A stretch of 64,000 nucleotides of DNA from Mycobacterium paraffinicum. Its GTDB lineage: Bacteria; Actinomycetota; Actinomycetes; Mycobacteriales; Mycobacteriaceae. Positions 55,673 through 63,856 of this stretch are shown piece by piece. Numbering within the stretch: the first letter of the stretch is position 1; each line of letters begins with the position of its first letter. Location: positions 1-64,000 of the forward strand of contig NZ_MPNT01000021.1 in NCBI RefSeq assembly GCF_001907675.1, written 5' to 3'. The notes below the pieces were generated by a model. That model saw only the letters and a list, made by a program, of their open reading frames with translations. It was not told the origin of the DNA and ran no database searches. A program made the position numbers and the translations under genes.

Positions 55673-56350
55673 ATCCGGGCCCGATTCACCGTCTCTGAAG
55701 TGCGCGCCCACGCAATGGGAATCGTCGATCGCGACGGGCTGGGCGCGCTGAACATGCGCTCGCTGGCAACCGCCCTGGGCACCGGACCGATGACGCTCTA
55801 CAACTACGTCAGAGACCGAGAGGAACTCGAAGCTCTAGTCGCCGAGGCGGTGCTGGCCGACGTGAAACTACCTGCGCCATCCGAGGATTGGCTTGCTGAC
55901 GTGAAGTCCATCGCGATCGCGGTGTGGGAATCGATGCGCCGTCACCGTAACGCCGTCCCGCTGGTCTTGACCCGCCGCACCTTCTCGAACGAGGGCTTCG
56001 GGCCCGCAGAACAGCTCGTCGCCGCACTGGGCCGGGGCGGACTTACCGACCACGATCTGTTGGCCGCCTTTCGCGGGGTACTGAGCCTGATCATGGGTGC
56101 CGCTCAAGTGGAGTTGGCCGGGCCGGTGGCGGCGGGCGTCCCGGAGCAGGCCAACATCGATGCCGCCGGCCGCATCGGACGCCTGGCGGGCGACGACCAC
56201 CCCCACCTGGCGGCACTGGCGTCCACCAGTCAACAGTCGTCGATGGCGGCGGACTTCAACCGCGCCCTCGACATGCTGCTAACCGGCATCCAGGCTCGCG
56301 CACACGCACCTCGGTCGAAGCGGAACAGTCGGCGCAACCCACAGCGTTGA
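55673..56350 (+). CDS. TetR family regulator with an unusual start
   Basis: The helix-turn-helix is intact (NMRSLATALGTGPMTLYNYVRDREEL), and the C-terminal domain is of the TetR_C type with FRGVLSLIMGAAQVELAG. The first ATG/GTG/TTG in frame is the GTG at 55700, giving 216 residues. But family members usually start about nine residues earlier (RFTV then a helix), and an ideal AAGGAGGTG site (55660-55668) lies 4 bases before an in-frame ATC at 55673 that would add IRARFTVSE. Either ATC is used, a base is wrong, or the protein starts at 55700. Confidence 0.75.
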   Translation: MRARFTVSEVRAHAMGIVDRDGLGALNMRSLATALGTGPMTLYNYVRDREELEALVAEAVLADVKLPAPSEDWLADVKSIAIAVWESMRRHRNAVPLVLTRRTFSNEGFGPAEQLVAALGRGGLTDHDLLAAFRGVLSLIMGAAQVELAGPVAAGVPEQANIDAAGRIGRLAGDDHPHLAALASTSQQSSMAADFNRALDMLLTGIQARAHAPRSKRNSRRNPQR

Positions 56351-56379
56351 GCGCCCAACTTGCGCCTGGCGCGCAACGT

Positions 56380-57054
56380 CTAGCTAAGGCGGCCGACCGG
56401 CAGCTCCGCGATCACGTCGGCGCGGTCGGCGTCGAAGCTGAAAAACCCTTTGATGAGCAGGCTTTCGGGCAGCGGATCGGGGTAGCTCCACGCGACATCC
56501 TCGACGTCGCCCGTCGACCAGTAGGTGGCGGACCCCTTGTAATTGCAGTAGCTCGATGTCTGTGAGCGGCGCAGCAGGTCGGTTCGCACGTGCGCCGGAT
56601 CGACGTAGAGCCGGGGCTCGAGCGAGGTCTCGAACAGGATCACCGTGTCGTCGGTGTCCACCAGCACCGTGCCGGCGACCGAAACCCGCAGGCGGCGCTT
56701 GGTGGGGCGGCAGTCGACGCGGTGATAGGGGTTGGGCGGGTAGTGGACCAGTTCGCGCCCCTCTTCCAGCCAGGTGTCGACGGCGTCCCAGGGCACGTGC
56801 ACGAAGCCCGGTGCCTCCGGCTCGGCTTCGGTGGGTAGGTCGCCGACCTCCTCGGCGCGGAAGACATAGCTGAGCGGGCGGCCCCGCCGGTGCACCAGCA
56901 GCGCCCCTTCGGTGTCGATCACCAGGCGCCCATCCCGAACCGCTTGGACGCGGCGCGGATGAGGCTCGACGAAGACGACGTCGCCGGGCAGCGGGGGCGC
57001 AAATCGCCCGGCCGGATCGCTGCTCAGCGGACCACGTCCGGCAACCAGGCTCAT
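56380..57054 (-). CDS. Two-domain DUF427 protein
   Basis: 224 residues with two tandem DUF427 units: the first ends with GFVHVPWDAVDTWLEEG, the second has VRVSVAGTVLVDTDDTVILFETS, SSYCNYKGSATYWS and GFFSFDADRADVIAEL. It is a relative of the single-domain protein at 18.9 kb. Function is unknown. It is divergent from the CoA-transferase gene, with a strong inverted repeat between. Confidence 0.84.
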   Translation of the reverse strand: MSLVAGRGPLSSDPAGRFAPPLPGDVVFVEPHPRRVQAVRDGRLVIDTEGALLVHRRGRPLSYVFRAEEVGDLPTEAEPEAPGFVHVPWDAVDTWLEEGRELVHYPPNPYHRVDCRPTKRRLRVSVAGTVLVDTDDTVILFETSLEPRLYVDPAHVRTDLLRRSQTSSYCNYKGSATYWSTGDVEDVAWSYPDPLPESLLIKGFFSFDADRADVIAELPVGRLS

Positions 57055-57084
57055 GGTCTCCTCCCATCGTGGGCAACTTCCCCC

Positions 57085-57138
57085 GAACGTCACGCTAGCG
57101 TGGCACTCGCAATGCAGCGTTGCTGTGGCGTGACGTTC
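57085..57138. promoter_or_regulatory. 11-bp inverted repeat between DUF427 and CoA-transferase genes
   Basis: GAACGTCACGC (57085-57095) and GCGTGACGTTC (57128-57138) match perfectly, centres 43 bases (about four helical turns) apart. It could bind a regulator on two faces or loop the DNA. Confidence 0.6.
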
Positions 57139-57162
57139 AACTGGCAGAGAGTGGGAGCGCCC

Positions 57163-58332
57163 ATGGCGGGACCAATGGAGGGCGTCAAGGTCGTCGAGCT
57201 CGGGGTCTGGGTGGCCGGGCCGGCCGCCGGTGGCATCCTGGCCGACTGGGGCGCCGACGTCATCAAGATCGAACCGCCGAGCGGCGATCCCGGGCGTCTG
57301 TTCGGCCGGATGCTGGGCTGCGACCTCGGCGTCAATCCGCCGTTCGAAATGGACAACCGCTCCAAGCGCAGCGTCGTGTTGAACCTCGCGGAGGAGGCGG
57401 GCCGCGGCACCGCGTTCGAATTGCTCGCCGACGCCGACGTTTTCGTCACCAATGTGCGACCCGGCGCGTTGCGACGCCTGGGATTGGACTTCGACTCGGT
57501 GGCTGCCCACAACTCCCGCCTGGTCTACGGCCTGATCACCGGCTACGGCGAAACCGGTCCCGACGCCGACCGCGCCGCCTACGACGTCGCCGCGTTCTGG
57601 TCGCGCGCCGGCGTGGCGCACCTGCTCACCCGCCCCGGCGACACGCCGCCGTTCCAGCGCGGCGGCATGGGGGATCACTCGGCCGGCATGACCCTGGCCG
57701 CGGGGATCTGCGCGGCGCTGGTGGCCCGGCAGCGCACCGGAACCGGCCAGCTGGTCACCACGTCGCTGTACCGCCAGGGCGCCTACACCGTCAGCTTCGA
57801 CCTGAACACGTATCTGCTGACCGGCCAACCGATCGCTATCGGGCAGCGCGAATCCATGGGCAACCCCTGCATGAACAACTACGCCACCGCCGACGGGCGG
57901 CGGTTCTGGATCGTCGGGCTCGACGGTGACCGGCACTGGCCCCCGCTGTGTCGCGCCGTCGGCCATCCGGAGTGGCTGGACGACCCCCGCTTCGCCGACG
58001 CCTACGCGCGCTTCGTCAACGCGGCGGCGCTGATCGCCGAACTGGACGCCGTCTTTGCCACCCGGACCCTCGACGAATGGGCGCAGACCTTCGCCACCGA
58101 ACCCGATTTCTTCTGGTCACCGGTGAACAGCCTCGAGGACGTCGTCGCCGACGAGCAGTTCCACGCGGCGGGCGGCATCGTCGACGTGCCCGACGGGGAA
58201 GCCGGCGTCGCAATGGTGGCCACGCCGGCCGATTTCCACGGGACACCCTGGGCGCCGCGTTCCGCGGCACCGGAACTGGGGCAGCACACCGAGGAAGTGC
58301 TGGCCGAACTCAAGGCACGCCGCGGCTCGTGA
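57163..58332 (+). CDS. CaiB/BaiF family CoA-transferase
   Basis: 389 residues. Family III markers: VVELGVWVAGPAAGGILADWGADVIKIEPP at the start, GLITGYGETGPDADRAAYD and the catalytic Asp probably in GGMGDHSAGMTLAAG near 169. It transfers CoA between carboxylic acids; members also act as racemases. It begins the 57-64 kb catabolic run, though a 138-base gap with the third repeated element separates it from the next gene. Confidence 0.9.
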   Translation: MAGPMEGVKVVELGVWVAGPAAGGILADWGADVIKIEPPSGDPGRLFGRMLGCDLGVNPPFEMDNRSKRSVVLNLAEEAGRGTAFELLADADVFVTNVRPGALRRLGLDFDSVAAHNSRLVYGLITGYGETGPDADRAAYDVAAFWSRAGVAHLLTRPGDTPPFQRGGMGDHSAGMTLAAGICAALVARQRTGTGQLVTTSLYRQGAYTVSFDLNTYLLTGQPIAIGQRESMGNPCMNNYATADGRRFWIVGLDGDRHWPPLCRAVGHPEWLDDPRFADAYARFVNAAALIAELDAVFATRTLDEWAQTFATEPDFFWSPVNSLEDVVADEQFHAAGGIVDVPDGEAGVAMVATPADFHGTPWAPRSAAPELGQHTEEVLAELKARRGS

Positions 58333-58346
58333 CCACCGGTCGCACC

Positions 58347-58371
58347 TTTACAAAATTCCTCCCAAGTGTCA
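58347..58371 (+). promoter_or_regulatory. Repeated element copy 3, TTTACAAA-N8-CAAGTGTCA
   Basis: It stands 100 bases before the gene at 58471. TTTACA (58347-58352), 17 bases and CACGCT (58370-58375) could form a promoter; the base 6 after it is an ATG (58381) that opens a 25-codon frame ending at 58458, a possible leaderless leader peptide. Confidence 0.65.
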
Positions 58372-58470
58372 CGCTGTCCGATGAGCCGCGCGAGGCGGCC
58401 CCCAGCCCAGGACAAGCGTTGCGGTGAGCGCCAAAGCCCGGTTGCGGTGCGGCGGTGAGGAATGGATTGA

Positions 58471-59064
58471 ATGGTCACGTCCACGCTCGACATCAGCCAT
58501 GGCGGCCGGGTCAAGGCCGCCCGAGCCAGCCGCGCGGACCGCGATTGTCTGCGATACCGGCTCGACGTCGTCGCGGCGAGCGCCCTCGACGTCGTCCAAT
58601 CGGCCGGCGGGTGGCTCTATGACCGGGCGATGGCCGGTTGGCAGGTAACCGTGCTCCTGCCGGACGGCAGCGACGCCCGGTCGCTGCGCATCCTCGGCGT
58701 GCAGGCGCTGGACGTGGAGGAATACTTCGCCACCGTGGGCCCGGGCGCGACGAGGGAGAGCCTGGCCGTCAGCGCCGAGGCGTTTGCGGCGGACGCGCGG
58801 GTACGCGACCAGGTGCTCGAGTCGCTGGACGACCGGATGACCGAAGTCGCGTTGTGGGGTCAAGCGCCGGCCGGATGGCCACTGCGGGTGGATCGCGGGG
58901 TGGCCCGTGCGCAGTACGCGCTCAGCGCGGCGGCGCGCAGGTTCAAGGGCCACGCGCTGGCGGCGGCCGGAATCGATTGCTCCACAGTCTATTCCACCGA
59001 GACGCTACTCTGCGACTTGGCAACCTGCGGGCGCGGCGACTCGGGGCTGGTCCGGCTCGACTGA
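58471..59064 (+). CDS. Unrecognised protein in catabolic operon
   Basis: 197 residues from an ATG at 58471; a GTGAGGA 10-16 bases upstream is a weak ribosome site. I do not recognise a family. The sequence is mixed alpha/beta with GWLYDRAMAGWQVTVLLPDG, a small Cys group near the C-terminus (DCSTVYSTETLLCDLATCG) and no signal or membrane segment. It is coupled to the NIPSNAP gene by a one-base TGATG overlap, so it likely belongs to the same pathway. Confidence 0.75.
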   Translation: MVTSTLDISHGGRVKAARASRADRDCLRYRLDVVAASALDVVQSAGGWLYDRAMAGWQVTVLLPDGSDARSLRILGVQALDVEEYFATVGPGATRESLAVSAEAFAADARVRDQVLESLDDRMTEVALWGQAPAGWPLRVDRGVARAQYALSAAARRFKGHALAAAGIDCSTVYSTETLLCDLATCGRGDSGLVRLD

Positions 59065-59768
59065 TGAAGAAGTACTTTCGCCACACGCTGCTCTATTTGC
59101 ATGAGACGGTGTCGCTCGGCGCCGGGCGTAGCGACCACCTTACCGAGGTCTTCTGCGACACCTACCGGCCGATGATGGACGAGCTGGGCGCGCGGCTGTT
59201 CGCGATCTGGGAGACCACGCCCTACAACGGGCACTGGCCACAGGTGACGATCATCTGGGAGATCGACGGGTTCGCCGACTACGCACGAATCGGGGCCGCC
59301 CAGTCACGCGGCGGCAGCCACGAGTCCGCGGCGGGTAAATGGTCGGCCTTCCTGGCCGACATCGGCGCCGCGGGTGAGGGCCGAATCATGTACCCAGGCC
59401 CCAGCAACAAGACCCTCGCGCAATTGCGCGAGGCCAATTTCGCTGCGCCGCTGGTGATTCAGGAGATCATGCAAACCAAGCCGGGGCGTCAAGACGATTA
59501 CATCCGCGAACTCGAGCGCCTCTACGTCCCATGGTCGGAACGTACCGGCAAGCGCTGGCTCGGTTCGTTCACCACGACCTTCCGCTACAACGAGGTCATC
59601 CACTACTGGGCGTTGGACGGCGGCTGGGAATGCTTCGCCAACCACTACCCCTCGTGGAAAGACAGCCCGCCCGCCGAGATCGTCACCTGGATGAGCGTGG
59701 CGCCCGCCCTGCGCGACGGCTGGGAGGACTCGATCCTGCAGGCGCTACCGCCCTCACCGCTGCAGTGA
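59064..59768 (+). CDS. NIPSNAP-like / dimeric alpha-beta barrel protein
   Basis: 234 residues in two ferredoxin-like halves: the first with GARLFAIWETTPYNGHWPQVTIIWEIDGFADY, the second with LVIQEIMQTKPGRQDDYIRELE and GSFTTTFRYNEVIHYWALDG. NIPSNAP/EthD-like proteins often accompany P450 or monooxygenase pathways and may help bind products. It overlaps the P450 gene by 4 bases (GTGA). Confidence 0.75.
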   Translation: MKKYFRHTLLYLHETVSLGAGRSDHLTEVFCDTYRPMMDELGARLFAIWETTPYNGHWPQVTIIWEIDGFADYARIGAAQSRGGSHESAAGKWSAFLADIGAAGEGRIMYPGPSNKTLAQLREANFAAPLVIQEIMQTKPGRQDDYIRELERLYVPWSERTGKRWLGSFTTTFRYNEVIHYWALDGGWECFANHYPSWKDSPPAEIVTWMSVAPALRDGWEDSILQALPPSPLQ

Positions 59769-61006
59769 CGGGCCAGCCAGCGGCCCTGGACTCCACAGAC
59801 TTCGCCTACGACCCCTTCGACGCGCGGGTGATGGCGAATCCGCTGCCGTACTACCGGATCCTGCGCGACGACCATCCCGTCTACTACATGCCGCAATGGG
59901 ACACCTACGCGCTGTCCCGTTTCGAGGACATCTGGCAGGTGCTGGAGGTCAACGACGGCACCTTCGTCGCGTCCGAGGGCACCCTGCCGGCGGCGTCCGT
60001 CCTGGCCAAGCACAACACCGGCCCGGTCGACGACCCGCCGCTGCACCCGCTGCCGTTCCACGCGGTGTTCGACACGGACCTGTACGCGGAGATCCGCCGC
60101 GCGCATTCGGCGCCGCTGCGCCCCAGATCGGTCGCGGGCTGGGAGGCGCGGATCCGGCGGCTGGCCAACGAGCGGCTCGACGAGCTGTTGCCGCGCGGTT
60201 CGTTCGACCTGACCCAGGACTACGGCGGCATCGTCGTGGCATCCGTCGTGTGCGAACTGCTCGGCATCTCAACCGATCTCGCGCCACGGGTGCTGGCCGC
60301 GGTCAACGCGGGCAGCCTCGCCGAGCCCGGTGTCGGGGTGGACACCGCCGAAGCGCGGCCAAACTATTTCGAATACCTGTTGCCCGCGGTGCAACGCCGC
60401 CGCGCCGACCGGTCGGGTGAGCCGCTGGCGGTCGTCGACGGCCTGCTCGGCTACCGCCTGCCCGACGGCAGCCCGCTCGACGACGTCGAAGTCGCCACCC
60501 AGATGCTCTGCATCTTCATCGGCGGCACCGAGACGGTGCCCAAGATCGTCGCCCATGGGCTGTGGGAGCTCATGCAGCGGCCCGACCAGCTGGCCGCGGT
60601 GCGCGCCGACCCCGAGAACACCGTGCCCGTTGCGCGCGAGGAGATGATCCGGTTCTGCGCGCCGGCGCAATGGTTCGCCAGAACCGCGCGGAAACCCTTC
60701 ACCATTCACGGCGAGACCGTCCGGCCCGGGCAGCGCGTCATCACGCTGCTCGCCTCGGCCAACCGCGACGAACGGGAATACCCCGAACCCGACGAGTTCA
60801 TCTGGGATCGGCCCATCCGCCGCTCGTTGGCCTTCGGTCGCGGCCAACACTTCTGCATCGGATACCACCTCGCCCGGCTGGAAGTCGCTGTGCTGCTGCA
60901 GGAATGGCTACGCCGGGTGCCCGAGTTCATGATCCGGGCCGAAGCCGCCAGGCGGTTGCCGTCCAGTTTCCAGTGGGGTTGGAACAACATCCCGGTGGAG
61001 GTCTGA
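59765..61006 (+). CDS. Cytochrome P450
   Basis: 413 residues from the GTG at 59765. I-helix CIFIGGTETVPK, K-helix REEMIRFCAPAQW, and the haem loop FGRGQHFCIGYHLARLEV. It does not match a named family I can place. Residues EYLLPAVQRRRADRSGE in the G-helix region are ordinary. It should start a pathway by hydroxylating an aliphatic or cyclic substrate. It is followed one base later by a dehydrogenase gene that could oxidise the new hydroxyl. Confidence 0.9.
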   Translation: MTGQPAALDSTDFAYDPFDARVMANPLPYYRILRDDHPVYYMPQWDTYALSRFEDIWQVLEVNDGTFVASEGTLPAASVLAKHNTGPVDDPPLHPLPFHAVFDTDLYAEIRRAHSAPLRPRSVAGWEARIRRLANERLDELLPRGSFDLTQDYGGIVVASVVCELLGISTDLAPRVLAAVNAGSLAEPGVGVDTAEARPNYFEYLLPAVQRRRADRSGEPLAVVDGLLGYRLPDGSPLDDVEVATQMLCIFIGGTETVPKIVAHGLWELMQRPDQLAAVRADPENTVPVAREEMIRFCAPAQWFARTARKPFTIHGETVRPGQRVITLLASANRDEREYPEPDEFIWDRPIRRSLAFGRGQHFCIGYHLARLEVAVLLQEWLRRVPEFMIRAEAARRLPSSFQWGWNNIPVEV

Positions 61007-61007
61007 C

Positions 61008-61982
61008 GTGTGGTCCTACCGGATCATCGCCCCCTACCAGTTCGAGCGGACGACGATCGCGGAGAAGACGCCCGAGTGCCTCATCGACGGCCAGGTCCTG
61101 CTGCGGTTCACGGCGGCCGGCGTGTGTGGCAGCGACCTGCCGGCCTTTCGCGGTGCCCGCGGCCGCCTTCCCGGCGACGACGGGCCCAGCGGGGCCGAAA
61201 AGGACGGCTTCCCCATCCATGAAGTCGCCGGCGAGGTGCTCGCCAGCCGCCATCGCGCGCATCGGCCCGGTGATCGCGTTGTCGGCTGGGCCTCCGGGTT
61301 CGACGGCATGATGGAGCGCGTGGTCAGCAACGGCGACGGCCTGGCGCCGTACGACCCGGCGCTGACCCCGGCGCAGGCGGTCGGCCTGCAACCGCTGGCG
61401 TGCGTGCTCTACGCCTGCGAGCAACTGCCGGATCTTGCCGGTAGGCATGTGGCGATCATCGGGCAGGGGTCGATCGGCCTGCTGTTCTCCTACGTCGCCA
61501 AGGCGGCCGGCGCCCGGCGCGTCACTGGAGTCGATCCCGTCGACCGGTCAAGCGTGGCAACCGCATTCGGCGTCGACGACCCGGTGCGCGCCACCAGCGA
61601 CCGGTGGGTGAGCCAGCTCGCCGCCGGCGACCGCGCCGACGTCGTCATCGAGGCCGTGGGTCACCAGGTCGCAACGCTCGGCCACGCGATCGAGGCCACC
61701 GCGCCCGGCGGCACCGTCCTCTACTTCGGCGTCGCCGACGACGACGCCTACCCCATCAACATGCGCGCCATGCTGCGCAACAACCTGACGCTGAAATCCG
61801 GTGTGACGCTGGACCGGCGGCGGGTGCTGGAGCTCGCCGGCAAGTTCGCCGCCGAACACCCGGAACTGCTTGCCACCTACCTGACGCACACATTCGGCGT
61901 CGACGACGTGCAGGGCGCCTTCGAGTTGGCCTGCCGGCCCGTCCCCGAGCGCGTCAAGATCGCGATCGGGGAGTGCGCGTGA
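61008..61982 (+). CDS. Medium-chain zinc-type dehydrogenase lacking the structural zinc loop
   Basis: 324 residues from a GTG at 61008. GVCGSDLPAFRG and HEVAGEV keep catalytic zinc ligands, and the cofactor fold is IIGQGSIGLLFSYVAKAAGA. The loop with four cysteines that binds structural zinc in most alcohol dehydrogenases is missing (compare the gene at 12.4-13.4 kb). It resembles threonine/sorbitol-dehydrogenase-like enzymes and may oxidise the P450 product to a ketone. Confidence 0.85.
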   Translation: MWSYRIIAPYQFERTTIAEKTPECLIDGQVLLRFTAAGVCGSDLPAFRGARGRLPGDDGPSGAEKDGFPIHEVAGEVLASRHRAHRPGDRVVGWASGFDGMMERVVSNGDGLAPYDPALTPAQAVGLQPLACVLYACEQLPDLAGRHVAIIGQGSIGLLFSYVAKAAGARRVTGVDPVDRSSVATAFGVDDPVRATSDRWVSQLAAGDRADVVIEAVGHQVATLGHAIEATAPGGTVLYFGVADDDAYPINMRAMLRNNLTLKSGVTLDRRRVLELAGKFAAEHPELLATYLTHTFGVDDVQGAFELACRPVPERVKIAIGECA

Positions 61983-62743
61983 GCGACGACTCGCGCAGCG
62001 CGTTGCAGCGGGCGCTGCAGCGGGGCGGTCCGATATGGGGCGGGTGGATCACAGGTCCCACGCTGCTCGGCCCGGAGGAATTCGCCAGGGCCGGTTACGA
62101 CTACGTGGGCTTCGACGCGCAGCACGGATACCTCGACGACGCCGACATCGCCGGCATGCTGCGCCCAATCGAACACCTGCCCATCGCCACCGTGGTGCGG
62201 CTGCCCAACGCCGACGCGGCACCGATCGGGCGCGTACTGGACGCCGGCGCCGACGCCGTCGTCATCGCGATGGTCGAGTCGGCGGACCAGGCCGCCGCGG
62301 CGGTGGCGGCCACCCGTTACCAGCCCGCGGGCATCCGCAGCTTCGGCCCGCTGCGCGCCAGCCTGGGCCGCGACACCGCGGCGCTGGAATCTCGGGTCAG
62401 CGTGTTCGCGATGATCGAGACCGCCGCGGCGCTGTCCGGCCTCGACCAGATCTGCGCCGTCGACGGGCTCGCCGGGCTCTATGTCGGGCCCGCCGATCTG
62501 GCGCTCTCGCTGGGCGCGGATGTGGTTGGCGCGACCAGGCATCCGGCCGTGCTGGACGCCATCGTGCAAACCCACCGCGCGGCCACCGCGGCCGGGCTGG
62601 TGACCGGCATCCACGCCGGGGACGGCCCGACGGGCCGGGCCATGGCGAAGCTGGGATTGTCGATGATCACCCTGACGGCCGAGTCGCACGCGCTGCGCCG
62701 AGGCGCCGCGGAGCACCTGCGGGAGGCGACCCATGACGGATGA
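61979..62743 (+). CDS. HpcH/HpaI aldolase family protein
   Basis: 254 residues. GGWITGPTLLGPEEFARAGYDYVGFDAQHGYLDD gives the metal/base region with the DAQHG motif; the metal Glu and Asp are in FAMIETAAALSGLDQI and LYVGPADLALSLGAD. Class II pyruvate aldolases of this type cleave 4-hydroxy-2-oxo acids to pyruvate and an aldehyde. The GTG start overlaps the previous stop by 4 bases, and the stop overlaps the next start by 11 bases. Confidence 0.87.
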   Translation: MSDDSRSALQRALQRGGPIWGGWITGPTLLGPEEFARAGYDYVGFDAQHGYLDDADIAGMLRPIEHLPIATVVRLPNADAAPIGRVLDAGADAVVIAMVESADQAAAAVAATRYQPAGIRSFGPLRASLGRDTAALESRVSVFAMIETAAALSGLDQICAVDGLAGLYVGPADLALSLGADVVGATRHPAVLDAIVQTHRAATAAGLVTGIHAGDGPTGRAMAKLGLSMITLTAESHALRRGAAEHLREATHDG

Positions 62744-63131
62744 CCGGGCCGCGGTCGGCGAGCTGCTCGCCGGCTACGCACTGGCGCTGGACGCGGGCGA
62801 CATCGACGAGTGCCTGGGGCTGTTCACCCCCGACGCCGAATTCCTGGTCTATGGCAGGGTCTTCGCCGGACACGACGGCATCGGGAAGATGTTCCGGGAC
62901 GCCCCGCGCGGGTTGCACCTGACCGGCGTCTCCCGGATCGACGTCCACGACGACAGCGCGACGGCCCGGTCGCAGGTGTTGTTCGTGCGGGCGGGCGACC
63001 TGCGCCTACGGCCCGCCCTATACGACGACGAACTGGTGCGCACGGGCGGGCGGTGGCGTTTCCGGCGACGGCGCTGCCAGTTCGTCACCGGCCGCGGCCT
63101 GTCCGACACGCCCGAGGTGACACCGTCATGA
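62733..63131 (+). CDS. SnoaL-like / ring-hydroxylating beta-subunit-like protein
   Basis: 132 residues of the NTF2 fold: VGELLAGYALALDAGDIDECLGLFTPDAEF, GRVFAGHDGIGKMFRD, and YDDELVRTGGRWRFRRRRCQF. Such proteins act as isomerases or hydratases in steroid and polyketide pathways (for example delta-5-ketosteroid isomerase). The chemistry here is unassigned. It is coupled to both neighbours. Confidence 0.82.
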   Translation: MTDDRAAVGELLAGYALALDAGDIDECLGLFTPDAEFLVYGRVFAGHDGIGKMFRDAPRGLHLTGVSRIDVHDDSATARSQVLFVRAGDLRLRPALYDDELVRTGGRWRFRRRRCQFVTGRGLSDTPEVTPS

Positions 63132-63856
63132 ACGAACGCGTCGCCCTGGTCACGGGCGCGGCCGGCGGGCAGGGCTGGGCCATCGCCACACGGCTGCGCG
63201 CCAACGGCTTCTCAGTGGCCGCCTGCGACCGGCGTGCCGACGAGCTGACCGGCCTGGTAAGCGAATTGGGCGACGACGGGGTGATCGCGATCGAACTCGA
63301 CGTCACCTCCGAACCGCTGTGGCGGTCGGCCGTGCGCGCCGTGATCGACCGCTACGGCGCGCTGACCGCGCTGGTCAACAACGCCGGCGCGCTGCACCGG
63401 GCGTCGCTGGCCGACGAGACCGCCGACGACTTCGAAAACTCTTGGCGGGTGAACTGTTTCGGCGCGTTCCTGGGCATCCACGTGACGCTGGAGCACCTGC
63501 GTGCGGCGGATCAGGCCGCGATCGTCAACATCTGCAGCACCGGCGCCATTCGCCCCTTCCCGCACCACGCCGCCTACGGCTCGGCGAAGTGGGCGCTGCG
63601 CGGCCTGACCCAGAACGCCGCGGCGGAGCTGGCCCCCCTCGGCATCCGGGTCAATGCCGTGTTCCCCGGACCGATCGCGACCCCGATGCTCGATGACGCC
63701 ACCCAGCTGCGGCTGGCCGCGTCGTCGGCCTTCGGGCGGATCGGCCAACCACGCGAGGTCGCCGACGCGGTCGCGTTCCTCGTTTCCGAGGAGGCGTCGT
63801 TCATCACCGGTGCCGAACTGGTCGTCGACGGTGGCCAATGCGTGCAGATCCGATGA
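63128..63856 (+). CDS. Short-chain dehydrogenase/reductase
   Basis: 242 residues: TGAAGGQGWAIATRL, NNAGAL, Ser in NICSTGAIR, and YGSAK at the catalytic YxxxK; the C-terminus GAELVVDGGQCV is standard. It likely oxidises a secondary alcohol to a ketone, supplying the next gene's monooxygenase. It overlaps both neighbours by 4 bases. Confidence 0.88.
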   Translation: MNERVALVTGAAGGQGWAIATRLRANGFSVAACDRRADELTGLVSELGDDGVIAIELDVTSEPLWRSAVRAVIDRYGALTALVNNAGALHRASLADETADDFENSWRVNCFGAFLGIHVTLEHLRAADQAAIVNICSTGAIRPFPHHAAYGSAKWALRGLTQNAAAELAPLGIRVNAVFPGPIATPMLDDATQLRLAASSAFGRIGQPREVADAVAFLVSEEASFITGAELVVDGGQCVQIR

